Assembly: GCA_964017045.1 (NCBI GenBank)
Contig: OZ024798.1
Coordinates: forward strand, 9,135,793 to 9,199,792
Direction: 5' to 3'
DNA length: 64,000 nucleotides
DNA from: Omphiscola glabra
Lineage: Eukaryota; Mollusca; Gastropoda; Lymnaeidae
The notes under the pieces are model-generated. The model was not told the DNA's origin. It saw only the letters and a program-made list of their open reading frames with translations, and searched no databases. The number at the start of each line of letters is the position of its first letter. The first letter of the stretch is position 1. Positions 9,701 to 20,150 of the stretch are shown here, one piece after another. Made by a program: the position numbers and the translations under genes.

Positions 9701-10140
9701 TGCAATTCTAAATGTGACACCTTGATACTGCACACCACCCTTGCTTATTTTGTGTTGAAATTTCGCCATGTTTTCATTAACCACCAACGTCAACTCCACC
9801 GTCCAAGAACACCCTCACACACACAAACACACACCCTCACACACAGGCACCTTCACACACACACACACACCATCACACACATCCAATGATGCGTATCTGT
9901 CTTACATGCGCACACTATGTTAAAGTCTAGCACAAAGGTCTGTATCTGACACATAGTTCTTGTATAATAACTTTATATTCAAAATCCTAAAATCTGCAAG
10001 AAAATTAACACACAACCCATACAAAATCCACAACTAAAAAAGAACTATTCCGGCATACTATCAATATACCACTAGATTATAAAAAAAAAATGCCCGACCA
10101 ACATTTGACCCCCCCCACCCTCTATCAACCAATGACCGGC
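9700..10140. other. No gene seen; includes a CA-rich microsatellite
   Basis: Unique sequence followed by a cacacacaccctcacac stretch at about 9810-9880 and AT-rich DNA. Nothing coding is evident. Confidence 0.5.
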
Positions 10141-10580
10141 CCTTAACCAATCAATACCCACCCCTACCATCCAATGACCCACCCCCACCATCCAATGACC
10201 CACCTCCCCCATACAATGACCACCTCACAAACCAATGACCCACCTCCACCATCCAATGACCCACCTCCACCATCCAATGACCCACCTCCCCATCCAATTA
10301 CCCATCTCCACCGTCTAATGACCCACCTCCACCATCCAATGACCCACCCCAATCCAATTACCCCTCTCCACCATCTAATGACCCACCTACACCACCCAAT
10401 GACCCACACCCCATCCAATGACCCCCCGCACCCCACCACCCAATGACCCACCTCCACATCCAATGACCCACCCCAACATCCAATGACCCCAACCCCACCA
10501 TCCAATGACCCACCTCCACCATATAATGACCCACACCCCCATCCAATTACGCACCTTCACCATCCAATGACACCACGCAC
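10140..10580. repeat. Minisatellite, about 21-bp unit, irregular
   Basis: About 20 units containing ccaccatccaatgacccacc with many small length changes. One strand is nearly free of G, the other nearly free of C. It ends about 60 bp from the candidate exon at 10643-10780. Confidence 0.85.
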
Positions 10581-10642
10581 CCCACTATCATATGCCCCCC
10601 CAACAACCTCCGACTAAGCCCCCGCTCCATCGGGCCACTCAC

Positions 10643-10780
10643 CGAGCAGAAGTTCTCGTTGTTCCTGGCCACCATCCACAGTTCCTCCAACCTCTCCAGG
10701 ACGTCTATGAAGTGTGTCTTGAGTTCCTCAGCGAACCGTATGGCGAGGGCCGTCAGACTGCTACCACACACGAGCATGTC
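10643..10780 (-). CDS. Candidate exon, helical segment (minus set)
   Basis: On the minus strand the acceptor ttgttgtctcgtctccag and donor gtgagt bound 138 bp that are open in only one frame. It reads DMLVCGSSLTALAIRFAEEL, then KTHFIDVLERLEELWMVA and RNNENFCS. Codons favour G or C in the third position, unlike the AT-rich surroundings. The amphipathic pattern suggests alpha helix. Phase is 0 in and 0 out, so it joins the next minus candidate at 9235 without a frame break. This is the most gene-like island in the window. I do not recognise the family. Confidence 0.55.
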
Positions 10781-10863
10781 CTGGAGACGAGACAACAATA
10801 TGTTGATGTTAAAAACAGAAATTAACATACATAACAACTGTATTTTAAAACAGTCAAAGTTCA

Positions 10864-11455
10864 TTAAGATTGGTCACACCAAAGAGCCCCCCCTCCCCGA
10901 CTCCCCTATTTGACTTCGTACATAAGCCCCCCCCCCCCCTCTTCCACGAACTCCCCAATTTAACTTCGTAAATAACCCCCCCCCCCCACACAACTTTTGG
11001 TGCAAGATTTATATACTTTTAGACGCTGACAACACAGAAATGATGCTATGTGTCCACGTGTCCATGTGTCCACGTGTCCATCATTCACTGATTACTTATC
11101 CACGACATTTTCCTCACTGACACCTCAATCATAGTAAGAAGATAGCGAATCACAATTTATATCACCGTGCTGGGCGCCAGTTTCTGCTTGACCGTGTTTT
11201 AAAGGCTCACGTGGCACCCCTGTCACGAGACACCCCCGTCACGTGACGCCCCCTCACGTGGCACCCCCCCTTTCACGCGACACCCCCGTCACGTGACACC
11301 CCCTCACGGGACACTTAAAGTCAACTCTCTGACACTTCAAATAAGTAGTATATGGCCCTTCTGTTCCAATGAATGACATTCGAACAGGTCTTATGTGAAC
11401 CTATCTCAGATGTCCGTTGTTAGAGCACTTTTAAAACGGTTTCCATTCATTGCAG
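10864..11455. repeat. Poly-C runs and short cacgtga-type repeats
   Basis: Two paralogous stretches around gacttcgta and aacttcgta, each followed by a poly-C run (10929, 10977), look like an old 60-bp duplication. From about 11216 to 11312 there is an irregular repeat of cacccccgtcacgtgaca. Otherwise nothing is seen. Confidence 0.6.
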
Positions 11456-11544
11456 AGGTCGTGTTTATTTCATCTTTCAACTATTACCAGCCCCCGCTGG
11501 GCGCCTTCACCTGGCGCCCCAGGCAAGGCGAGCTTTATAACCAG
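11456..11544 (+). CDS. Candidate exon (plus set)
   Basis: The acceptor tttccattcattgcag leads into 89 bp reading VVFISSFNYYQPPLGAFTW then RPRQGELYNQ, ending at a gtgtgg donor. Phase is 1 in and 0 out, which fits the next plus candidate at 13196. The frame above is the only one whose sequence looks like a folded protein segment; one other frame is also open. Aromatic residues and turns suggest beta structure. No family is recognised. Confidence 0.4.
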
Positions 11545-11752
11545 GTGTGGTGTCTTCGGCGTTAACTGATCAAATCTTGAGATTAACAACCCCCCCCCCC
11601 ACCCCACCCCCTCATCCCAGTTTCGCTACAGCGCCAGCCTCCTCGTGTCAGCGGTTCTCAGGCCAGAGTGGAAGTCCCTGAATCATATTAATAAAATTAA
11701 ATTCCACATCACTGATTTGTTTTCCCCAGACCTTGTGTGGTAAGAACAAGAT

Positions 11753-11865
11753 CAAACCATCCAAAGGGAGATCAAACCAGCCAAAGATCAAACGATCCAA
11801 AAAAGATCAAACCATCCAAAGGAAGATCAAACCATCCAAAAAAGATCAAACCATCCACACAAAAA
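11753..11865. repeat. Minisatellite, 16-20 bp unit
   Basis: About six imperfect units of gatcaaaccatccaaa with insertions of gga or aaa. Confidence 0.8.
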
Positions 11866-11869
11866 AACT

Positions 11870-12400
11870 ACATCCAAAAGAACACGATTACGGTTTAAAG
11901 TATTGGGACGGAGATTTCACAAATGAGTTCAACGGATAAAAATTTTAGATCCACCGACCCGAACTGTGCTTATTTCTTGTTGGTTAATGTTAATTAGCGT
12001 TACAGAACAAAGGGTACATAGGGGGACTTAAGAATGAAAGAGATCATTGAGATCAGTGAAGCTAGATCTTGTAAGAACCATAAGCAGATAATCTTAGCCA
12101 TTCTGTTTTGTCTTTGCGAGGCTATTTTCAGAGGGTGAATGGTAATTGACTTGGGGATTGGTAGGTGTTTTTTAATGGTGTTTTTTTTTTCTCTCTTCAT
12201 TCTCGCAACCATTGTATTTTTATTTTTTTCGAAGTCGAAGACCCAGTTGAGAATGATTCATTGAAGTATATTTAAAACAGCGAACAAAAGGAGCTAGACC
12301 AGGGTTTCCTGTGTTTAAACACCAGAGGGTCAGATTTGCTCTACCATTACAGAAATTCCCCGTCCAAATCATCTAAAGATTTTGATATCTCCCAGCCAGT
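11870..12400. other. No gene seen; AT-rich unique DNA
   Basis: Unique sequence with short poly-T runs. ORFs of about 60-70 codons occur on both strands, with no splice context or composition bias to support any. Confidence 0.4.
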
Positions 12401-12403
12401 CCC

Positions 12404-12835
12404 CCCTGATCTCTCGCCATTCCGCCATGATCTCCCCGCCATTCCCCCCCTGATCTCCCGCCACCCCCAGATCTCCCCGCCATTCCCCCTTGATCTCCCC
12501 CTGATCTCCCCGCCATTCCCCCTTGATCTTCCCGCCATTCCCCGTGATCTCACAGCCAGCTTCACCTGATCTCCCCACCAGTCCCGCCTGATCTCCCCGC
12601 CAGTCCCCCTGATCTCCCCGCCATTCCCCCTGATCTCCCCGCCATTCCCCCTGATCTCCCCGCAATTCCCCTTTGATCTCCCACTGATCTCCCCGCCATT
12701 TCCCGTGATCTCCCCATCAGTCCCCCTGATCTCCCCGCCAGTTCCACCTGATCTCCCCGCCAGTCCCCCTGATGTCCCAGCCAGTTTACCCTGATCTCCC
12801 CGCCAGTCCCTTACCTCCCCGCCTCCACAATGTCC
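12404..12835. repeat. Minisatellite, 21-bp unit
   Basis: About 20 units containing ctgatctccccgccattccc, with cagtccc and cttgatc variants. Diverged units (gatctcccctc type) extend to about 12970. It is very pyrimidine-rich on the plus strand. The glycine-rich minus ORF is an artefact. Confidence 0.9.
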
Positions 12836-13195
12836 CACCCGCCCTATGCCTCCGGTCAGTCCCTGATCTCCCCACCAGCCCATTATCTCCCCTTCTACCC
12901 AATATCTCCCATAGACCCACCATCTCCCAAACACTGATGACCTCACCCCAGTCGGTGATCTCCCCTCAACCCACGATCTCCCGCTCCCCCACAGTATCTT
13001 ACGCCATGATCTTCCCTATGCTCGTGGTCTCCTCTCGTCATCCGTCTCCTCTCATGGAAAAAACCCACTCCATATACCATTAACATAATAATTTTGTATG
13101 TCTCTGACCACCACTCTGAAAATTCCCTCCAATGACCCATCATCGAAGCAAGTCCACGGTATGACCGTCTCTCTTTCAATGTCCTTTCTTTACAG

Positions 13196-13252
13196 TTCTC
13201 GGGTCAGTGCTTGCTGTCACGGACCACTGAATTAAGGGACCATCCAGTTATG
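13196..13252 (+). CDS. Candidate exon (plus set)
   Basis: A strong acceptor (tttcaatgtcctttctttacag region, AG at 13194-13195) leads into 57 bp reading FSGQCLLSRTTELRDHPVM and ends at a gtatcg donor. Phase is 0 in and 0 out, compatible with its plus-strand neighbours at 11456 and 16704. The short length makes a chance open frame quite possible. Confidence 0.35.
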
Positions 13253-13254
13253 GT

Positions 13255-13800
13255 ATCGATCCTCCCAACGATTGTCAGTGCACTCTCATCATCTCATCTC
13301 TTTTCATATCTCTCACAGAGAGCTAAGATTCGATCCCCGCACAGGGCCGACAATTTTAAGCTCCGTTGAGCTTAGGAGAGGGAGGGGGGGAATTTTTATC
13401 TTCTTTTTTTTTTAGTTTTTCTTTACCCACCAGTCTGTTCTTCACTATGTCTGAATTGATTGGCCAGTTTGTGATGGTCTGTCTGTATATATAAGTTAAG
13501 TTTGATATGGAGTGTGCTCTACTTCGTTTTCAAACAGAGTTTAGCATACCGCCGACATTTTTTTTTCCTAAGTTAAACGTTGTTCAACTTTAAAACAGTT
13601 TACATAATATGTATGATAAATGAAACACAAACATTTTGTGTAAACAAAACACTACAGATTCAGCTTTCGTTAGGGTTACACGGAATACAAATGAAAACGT
13701 TTCGGCGAAATGCCTTCGTCGGTACAACAAAGAACTTTCGTATAAGCATACATTAAATTTACACATATATTCTACCTAGAAAAGAACAAGACAAATAAGT
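13255..13800. other. No gene seen; contains a Penelope-like motif
   Basis: AT-rich unique DNA. The only notable piece is the motif at 13697-13724, listed separately. Confidence 0.5.
13697..13724 (-). mobile_element. Possible Penelope-like element terminal (hammerhead-like) motif, copy 1
   Basis: On the minus strand the bases read ccgacgaaggc, a short loop, then gccgaaacgtt. This resembles the CUGANGA - stem II - GAAAC core that Penelope-like elements carry at their ends, but with C in place of the conserved U. A related copy lies at 15331-15363. Without the rest of an element this is only a candidate. Confidence 0.3.
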
Positions 13801-13814
13801 CCATACTTATAATG

Positions 13815-13915
13815 AAAGAAAAACACTGAAGTCTTTGAAGAAAAACACCGAAGTCTTTGAAGAAAAACACTGAAGTCTTTGAAGAAAAACACTGAAGGCT
13901 TTGAAGAAAAACTCT
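13815..13915. repeat. Minisatellite, about 22-bp unit
   Basis: Four to five units of cactgaagtctttgaagaaa, nearly identical. Confidence 0.85.
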
Positions 13916-14025
13916 TGAAACTAAATGAGATTATTTACTATCGTTTGTTGTATTATTTATTTGTGAGACTGGAGTCGCGGGGTAACAATGTGTCGTACAT
14001 TGAAGTACAAAAGCAATAAAGTAAA

Positions 14026-14272
14026 GTGTCGCTACACACTAATGTGTCGCCAAACACCGATGTGTCGCTACACACTGATGTGTCGCTACACACTGATGTG
14101 TCGCTACACACTGATGTGTCGCTACACACTGATGTGTCGCTACACACTGATGTTTCGCTAAGCACTGGTGTGTCGCTACACACTGGTGTGTCGCTAAGCA
14201 CTGGTGTGTCGCTACACACTGATGTGTCGCTACACACTGATCATGTGTCGCTACACACTAATGTGTCGCTAG
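14026..14272. repeat. Minisatellite, 18-bp unit
   Basis: About 13 units of gtgtcgctacacactgat, with aagcactggt variants in the middle. The unit is a multiple of three, so open frames on both strands (SLHTDV on plus) are artefacts. Confidence 0.95.
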
Positions 14273-14279
14273 GTTTCAC

Positions 14280-15490
14280 CTAAAAATTAGATGGACACAA
14301 TATAATCCAAAATAATCATAATCTTATTAAAATGTTCCCTAAGAGATGCCCCTGACCAAAACAGCTACCGTTTACAAATTGTCTGGGTTTGTATCGGATC
14401 TTGAATTACGTTTTTTAATGAGCTGTAAGTGTAAGCGGACAAGGGTTAATTAAAAACCACTGGCTACACATCCCGAACGGCTTCGCAACAGTCTGACAAC
14501 AGAATGCACCTAATGACCCCCCCCCCCCCCCCCCCCCGTCCCGACACGGCTTAAGAGTTAAGACTTTGTCAAGCACGCGTGTTGACGTTGCTATACTATG
14601 GGAACAAAGGAAGTCTTGGTAGCTTTGACTACCCCCGGGTTCGTACACACACACCCCTCTGTCTGTGCCAAAATGAAAGCCGCTAAGTCAGAGGCTAAGT
14701 AAGGGCCACTAATCGACATCGAGTCACCCTCCCGCGCCCCCCCCCCCCCCCCCCCAAAAAAAATATCTGAAATATAATATAGTTTACTTATTCTTTCCCC
14801 CCCCCCCCCCCCCTCGTGATTCGCGCCGTGGCGCGCAAAATAAATATTTATGTCTGGTGCTCGGAGGTGCGGTGCTGAGTTTGTACATGGGTGAATTTTA
14901 CACTAACAAGTCAGTCCCCCCGACGGCTTCTTCTAGAATGTCTGCTCTAAGTGTCTACTATTTTATATTGTCAACAGTTTATTGGATAGCTAGCTGGGCC
15001 ATTGTTTCTACAATTCTGATGATAATTTTTTCCCATTCGATTAATTAGTATGATTTTTTTTAAATAATCTAATAATTAGTTATAATTTGGAGCTATAAGC
15101 CTTTACAATAATGGCCTTTTTCCTTTTGATTTTATTTTTCAAAATTTAAAGAAAAAAAATATTTTTGTGTACTTGGTAAATTATTCTAAAAAAAAATTTT
15201 TTTCGGATAGAGCCCCATAATGACGTCATTCCAATCACACTACTGCTACGGGATACTGTAATGTGGGTACGAAATAGTGGAACAAGGTATATGGAAGCTT
15301 GCAACGTGAAGACGGGATGGTAAGAAGAAAAAACGTTTCGGCTAAATGCTTTCTTCGGCAGTCAAAGACAAATCAAGACAGACACGGCAAAGAACTGGAA
15401 ATCAGGTTCAAAATCTTAACAGTGTCTGGGCCATGTTGATCTATCCAAATGATTACATGATGTAAAGTAACGTTACCAATCCATTTCTTT
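14280..15490. other. No gene seen; long poly-C runs
   Basis: AT-rich unique DNA with three long poly-C runs (about 14517-14537, 14738 and 14800). A 63-codon plus ORF near 14857 has membrane-like residues but no splice or start support, so it is not called. Confidence 0.5.
15331..15363 (-). mobile_element. Possible Penelope-like element terminal motif, copy 2
   Basis: The minus strand reads gactgccgaagaaagc, a short loop, then agccgaaacgttt. It matches the copy at 13697 in layout. The pair suggests a dispersed element end, probably Penelope-like. No reverse transcriptase is nearby. Confidence 0.3.
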
Positions 15491-15497
15491 CATTTCA

Positions 15498-15991
15498 GCA
15501 CACACCTTGTTCACCCCACACCTTGTCCAGCACACACCTTGTTCACCTCACACCTTGTACAGCACACACCTTGTCCAGCACACACCTTGTTCACCTCACA
15601 CCTTGTCCAGCACACACCTTGTTCACCTCACACCTTGTCCAGCACACACCTTGTACAGCACACACCTTGTCCAGCACACACCTTGTCCAGCACACACCTT
15701 GTTCACCTCACACCTTGTCCAGCACACACCTTGTCCAGCACACACCTTGTTCACCTCACACCTTGTCCAGCACACACCTTGTACAGCACACACCTTGTCC
15801 AGCACACACCTTGTCCAGCACACACCTTGTCCAGCACACACCTTGTCCAGCACACACCTTGTTCGCCTCAAACCTTGTTCAGCACACACCTTGTTCAGCA
15901 CACACCTTGTTCAGCACACACCTTGTTCAGCACACACCTTGTTCAGCACACACCTTGTTCAGCACACACCTTGTTCAGCACACACCTTGTT
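15498..15991. repeat. Minisatellite, 16-bp unit, preceded by an acceptor-like tract
   Basis: About 31 units of agcacacaccttgtcc, with tcacctcacac and gttc variants. It begins right after ccatttctttcatttcag, a strong 3' splice-site-like sequence, and each unit ends in CAG. All plus frames are open because 16 is not a multiple of three; these ORFs (HTPCPAHTL repeats) are artefacts. Confidence 0.95.
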
Positions 15992-16242
15992 GCGCTATTT
16001 CCTTTACACAGATTGAACGCAGTCCCATTCATTGTTTTAAAAATTATTATCCTTCAAGTTGGTAAACCGTTACAACTAATAACATTGTGGTTTTTGGATC
16101 CAGGTGTTCAGCAAAGACAAGTAGATCCAACACTTATCCAACTTTAAGGCTCACAGTCGAGATCAGCTGTTATTCACTAACTTTAAAGTTGAGTCATTGC
16201 GAAAAGCCAGTGGACCGGATTCTCGGGAACGTTGCCCTAGGG

Positions 16243-16358
16243 CAGCGGTTCTCAACCTTATTAATGCCGCGACCCTTTAATACAGTCCCTCGTGTTGTGG
16301 CGACCCCCAGCCATAAAATTGTTTTTATTTCTACTTCATAACTATAGAGTATATGTGG
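16243..16358 (-). mobile_element. SPIN-like hAT-Buster MITE, truncated
   Basis: It starts cagcggttctcaacctta and continues gcgaccctttaatacag and gttgtggcgaccccc to gagtatatgtg, then homology stops. The second half, including the far terminal repeat, is missing, so no target duplication can be scored. Confidence 0.8.
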
Positions 16359-16414
16359 GCGTGGTTGGCAAAAGTTACAGTAGTTACACCCAATGCCCCC
16401 AACCCCACATCCCG

Positions 16415-16490
16415 AAAAAACAAACTCTCTCTCTCTCTATATATATATATATGTCTCTATCTCTCTCTCTCTCTCTCACTCTCTCTCTCC
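16415..16490. repeat. (CT)n / (AT)n microsatellite
   Basis: Runs of ctctctct, then tatatatata, then ctctctct again. Confidence 0.9.
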
Positions 16491-16703
16491 TGCCCCTGAC
16501 ACACACACGCATTAACCATGTAGGACAGGGGTGAAAAATTGGGTCTGTCAGATGAGCCCCTAATGAACTGGGTGATGTGGAATCACGGTTGGTGGGGGTG
16601 GGGGGGGGCAGTGTTGGTAGAGGGGGTATCTGGGAGAGTTGATGACCGGCTTTTAGCACGATGAGCTCCATTCAGGGTCGTTATTTTTATTTCATGGTTT
16701 CAG

Positions 16704-16793
16704 GTAGAAGCTGGGGTTGGCCTGACGTTATATTGTTATACAGAAGTTAAAGTATATACACAAGGTCACGCATCGATCTATATGCCAAAGAAG
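16704..16793 (+). CDS. Candidate exon with near-perfect splice sites (plus set)
   Basis: The acceptor ttatttcatggtttcag and donor AAG/gtaagtt are both textbook. The 90 bp between them are open in one frame only and read VEAGVGLTLYCYTEVKV then YTQGHASIYMPKK. Phase is 0 in and 0 out, matching the exon candidate at 13196-13252. Alternating hydrophobic residues suggest beta strands. No family is recognised. It is the best plus-strand exon candidate. Confidence 0.5.
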
Positions 16794-16869
16794 GTAAGTT
16801 TAAACTTAAATAAAAGCTTGAATTTGCAACTGCGATATCTCCAAACGATTATTTGTCAATGCATCAAGT

Positions 16870-17128
16870 CCCAGCAGAGGAAACTCAGAGTGTAGTCCAC
16901 GCTTGTGCCAGCAGAGGAAACTCAGAGTGTAGTCCACGCTTGTGCCAGCAGAGGAAACTCAGAGTGTAGTCCACGCTTGTGCCAGCAGAGGAAGCTCAGA
17001 GTGTAGTCCACGCTTGTGCCAGCAGATGAAACTCAGAGTGTAGTCCACGCTTGTGCCAGCGGAGAGAGTGTAGTCCACGCTTGTGCCAGCAGAGGAAACT
17101 CAGAGTGTATTCCACGCTTGTGCCAGCA
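16870..17128. repeat. Minisatellite, 37-bp unit
   Basis: About seven units containing ccagcagaggaaactcagag and tgtagtccacgcttgtg. One unit is shortened by an internal deletion near 17055. Confidence 0.95.
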
Positions 17129-17284
17129 GAGCAAAACAGCATGTTATCTAACGGAGATGCTGAAACAACGTCTACGATAGATCTCTTTGGCAGAGTGGAT
17201 AGTAACTCGATCTGTCGCTGGAATGGCCTGGAATTCAATATATACCGTACATTCTTTAGTGCCGCATCATACTCCCACTGGGTG

Positions 17285-17545
17285 CCTTTGCTATACCACA
17301 TGGCCCTTCTTAGATGGCCCTTAGATGCTAGTAAGAGCTCTACCATGGGGCCCTTCTAAGATGGCCATTAGATGCTACTAAGAGCTTTACCATGAGGCCT
17401 TCTTAGATGGCCCTTAGATGCTAGCAAGAGCTCTACCAGTCCAATGGGCCCTTCTTAGATGGCCCTTAGATGCTAGCAAGAACTCTACCGTGGGGCCTTT
17501 CTTAGACGGCCCTTGGGTGCTAGTAAGAGCTCAACCATGGGGCCC
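17285..17545. repeat. Tandem repeat, about 47-60 bp unit
   Basis: About five diverged units with cttagatggcccttagatgc and taagagctctaccatggggc. Lengths differ because of small insertions. The right end is interrupted by a SPIN-like MITE, and a leftover ccttagatgctagtagg continues after it. The MITE therefore inserted into the array. Confidence 0.85.
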
Positions 17546-17546
17546 T

Positions 17547-17760
17547 TCTTAGATCATTGGTTCTCAACCTTCTTAATGCCGCGACCCTTTTAATAAAGTT
17601 CTTTATGTTGTGGCGACCCCAAACCACAAAATAATTTTCGTTAGTACTTCATAAATGTAGAGTATATGTGTTTTCCGATGGTCTTAGGCGACCCCCTGGA
17701 AAGAGTCGTTCGACCACCAAAGGGGTCGCGACCCTCAGGTTGAGAACCGCTGCCTTAGAT
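17547..17760 (-). mobile_element. SPIN-like hAT-Buster MITE with 8-bp target duplication
   Basis: The element at 17555-17752 runs from cattggttctcaaccttc to ggttgagaaccgctg. Flanks are tcttagat and ccttagat, matching at 7 of 8 bases with TA at the centre. It inserted within a copy of the 17.3-17.5 kb tandem repeat. Confidence 0.9.
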
Positions 17761-17764
17761 GCTA

Positions 17765-18050
17765 GTAGGAGAAGCTTATTCCGTTGTAATAAATAAAACC
17801 CGAGGCAGGCAGCATCTTCATCTACGACTTGATATTGACAGTCCTCAAACGTGTTCAATGTTTAAACACAATAAGTTTAATGCCCCCCCCCCCCCTATCC
17901 CCCACGCATGTGACTGAGATCCTTTCGATGCCAACTAATTAGTGGTTGGATAGTTCAGACTTTACTTTAAATCCTTTGAGAAACATTCGGACCGACAGCT
18001 GGAGATTACCCCTAATCTCTGACAGGCAGTGATGAAGTGCGCTGGATGAC
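17765..18050. other. No gene seen
   Basis: Unique DNA with a poly-C run at about 17883. Nothing is supported. Confidence 0.5.
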
Positions 18051-18055
18051 GAGTT

Positions 18056-18262
18056 TATTAGGGTCTACTTTAAAACGGGGGATTCTCAACATTTCTCTAC
18101 AAGGATACTTTAAAAACGGGGGTTCTCAACATTTCTCTACATGGATACTTTAAAAACGGGGGTTCTCAACATTTCTCTACATGGATACGTTAAAACGGGG
18201 GTCCTCAACATTTCTCTACATGGATACTTTGGAACGGGGATTCTCAACATTTCTTTACAGGG
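18056..18262. repeat. Minisatellite, about 38-bp unit
   Basis: Five units containing gggggttctcaacatttctc and tacatggatactttaaaa. The last unit continues into a segment repeated again at 19859-19914. Confidence 0.9.
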
Positions 18263-18296
18263 ATCGTCCGAGTTTCTTCTAGCTTCTTCATTATTT
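18241..18296 (+). repeat. Dispersed 56-bp repeat, copy 1
   Basis: It shares ctcaacatttct, ggatcgtccg and gtttcttctagcttcttc plus attatt with 19859-19914. The shared part begins inside the 38-bp array unit, so the second copy may have been produced by duplication of the array's edge. Confidence 0.75.
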
Positions 18297-18556
18297 ACGC
18301 CGAAGACAACGTTTTTAAGATGGGGTGGGGAAGATACAACATCATATTTTAATTATGCATAATAAAAATCCTCGATAACTGCACTACATAAGCTTCTTGG
18401 ATTACCTTACCGGCGAGTGCATTTGTTGCGTAATATTTTCATATGTTTTTGGGTACTAATAATAAAAATTTGTTTATACTGTATACGGCCCACCAAAAAT
18501 GGCGCTGCTGAACATCTGGTTTAGTCGATTAGTGATTAGTGATGATTAGAAGATGC

Positions 18557-18632
18557 AACTTTAGCTGATATCAACTTCAGCTGATATCAACTTCAGCTGA
18601 TGTCAACTTCAGCTGATCTTAACTTCAGCTGT
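18557..18632. repeat. Minisatellite, 16-bp unit
   Basis: Four to five units of cttcagctgatatcaa. Confidence 0.8.
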
Positions 18633-18639
18633 TATTTAA

Positions 18640-19858
18640 CTAAACTAAACAAGAAAAGATAGTGCCATCATTCAAAGTGTCAGGCCGTGGGCGGGGGAAC
18701 AAGCAGCATGCCCTTCAGAACCGCGCCACGGCTTTGACTGTACCGCGCTGCACTCAGTGGCCACGACACTAATGAAATCGGGAATTCCCAAAAATTTAGA
18801 GACGTCGCGACGTGCATTCATAATGTGCAGACAAAGCGCGTAAGTTCTTGTTGTAGACGATGAAAAGAAAGAAGGGCCATAGACAAAAAAAAACAACCTT
18901 GCCACCAGCCCAAGGGAGTCGAAATTCTCTTTAAACCAGGAGCGACGCCTGAGAACGAGCTGTCAACTCCGCTACGGTGGATGGCACAGGGGCGGCGCCG
19001 ACTGGGTGCTCATCGCCCCTCCCCAGTCGTACTAGGAAGACACTGAACTTCTCTCCGTCTGTAGTGTAAGTGATCTTGTAAACAAGGATCAGTGGCAGCG
19101 GTCCTCGCGCAGAAATAAGAGCGGTTCTCAATCCTCTATCCCCCTCTTCTCCTTTACCGCTCGTCATTGTAATTAACTTTTAAATATATATATAAATATG
19201 TATATATTATATATATATTATAAAGTGGATCCCCCTAAAACCTAAGTTGTTAAAATTTAGAAGCGATGCTTAAAATTATAAATTTGTTAGTCTCCCTTAC
19301 ACTACTTACAGTTTACAGATGAATTTTAATTCTTTAATTTCTTTATCATGGCCTTTGAGAAATAGTCATTTTTTCCCCATCTTTTAAAAGGGGTGGGGGA
19401 GTGAGTGGGGGGGGGGCACAATATCCTCATATCACATCTGGACGTGATTTACATAAGTGGGACTGTGAAATGTGTTAGGGGGATGGGGCGTGTTACGAGT
19501 CGGTCGGGGAGGTGGCTGGGGAAACGGGGGAGGGGGTGATAGCGAAGGAGGATGGGTTTGAGAAATAGGACGGCGGTGAGTTGGGGCGGGGAGGGGGAGA
19601 GTGGGTCGATGAGACAAAGGGAGGGAACAGAATGGGAGACGACTCAATGGCACCAGGAGACATTACGAACATTTCAAAACAGGGCTGCCCCCCCCCCCCC
19701 CCCCCAAAAAAAAAAACTTTTTGAGCGGTTACAAAACTGTGAAGCAACGGTCACAATAATCAGACGTACTTGTCTGTTGAGGAGCAGCGCCTTGATCTTA
19801 GAAGTCGTCTTATTCGACTTTAAATTCTTGATCCTCTCTTAAAATAGGATTTCATGAT
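18640..19858. other. Unique DNA; ORFs present but not called
   Basis: Two minus-strand ORFs (18672-18905 and 18931-19167) are open for 77-78 codons. One reads KITYTTDGEKFSVFLVRLG near its middle and follows an acceptor-like ttacactacag, then runs to a stop. Plus-strand frames are also open here, so neither is supported. (AT)n lies near 19185-19220 and a poly-C run near 19688. Confidence 0.4.
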
Positions 19859-19914
19859 CTCTCAACATTTCTCTGCTACATGGATCGTCCGGGTTTCTTC
19901 TAGCTTCTTCATTA
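19859..19914 (+). repeat. Dispersed 56-bp repeat, copy 2
   Basis: See 18241-18296. This copy has small changes (gctacatgg, gggtttc) and leads into a different minisatellite. Confidence 0.75.
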
Positions 19915-19924
19915 TTGGCGCACT

Positions 19925-20150
19925 ACTTCTCTAACGTTGGTGCGGCACTTCTCTCACGTTGACGCGGCACTTCTCTTACATTGGCGCGGCACATCTCCCA
20001 CGTTGACGCGGCACTTCTCTCACATTGGCGCGGCACTTCTCTTACATTGGCGCGGCACTTCTCTCACATTGGCGCGGCACTTCTCTCACATTGGCGCGGC
20101 ACTTCTCTCACATTGGCGCGGCACTTCTCTCTTATGTTGGCGCGGCACCA
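19925..20150. repeat. Minisatellite, 22-bp unit
   Basis: About ten units containing ggcacttctctcacattggc, with cacgttgacgc and cttacat variants alternating in a semi-regular order. Confidence 0.9.

Noticed and set aside
18931..19167. Minus ORF with an acceptor-like start and a stop
   Set aside because: Plus-strand frames are also open across it, there is no donor partner, and composition does not help decide. Kept only as a remark.
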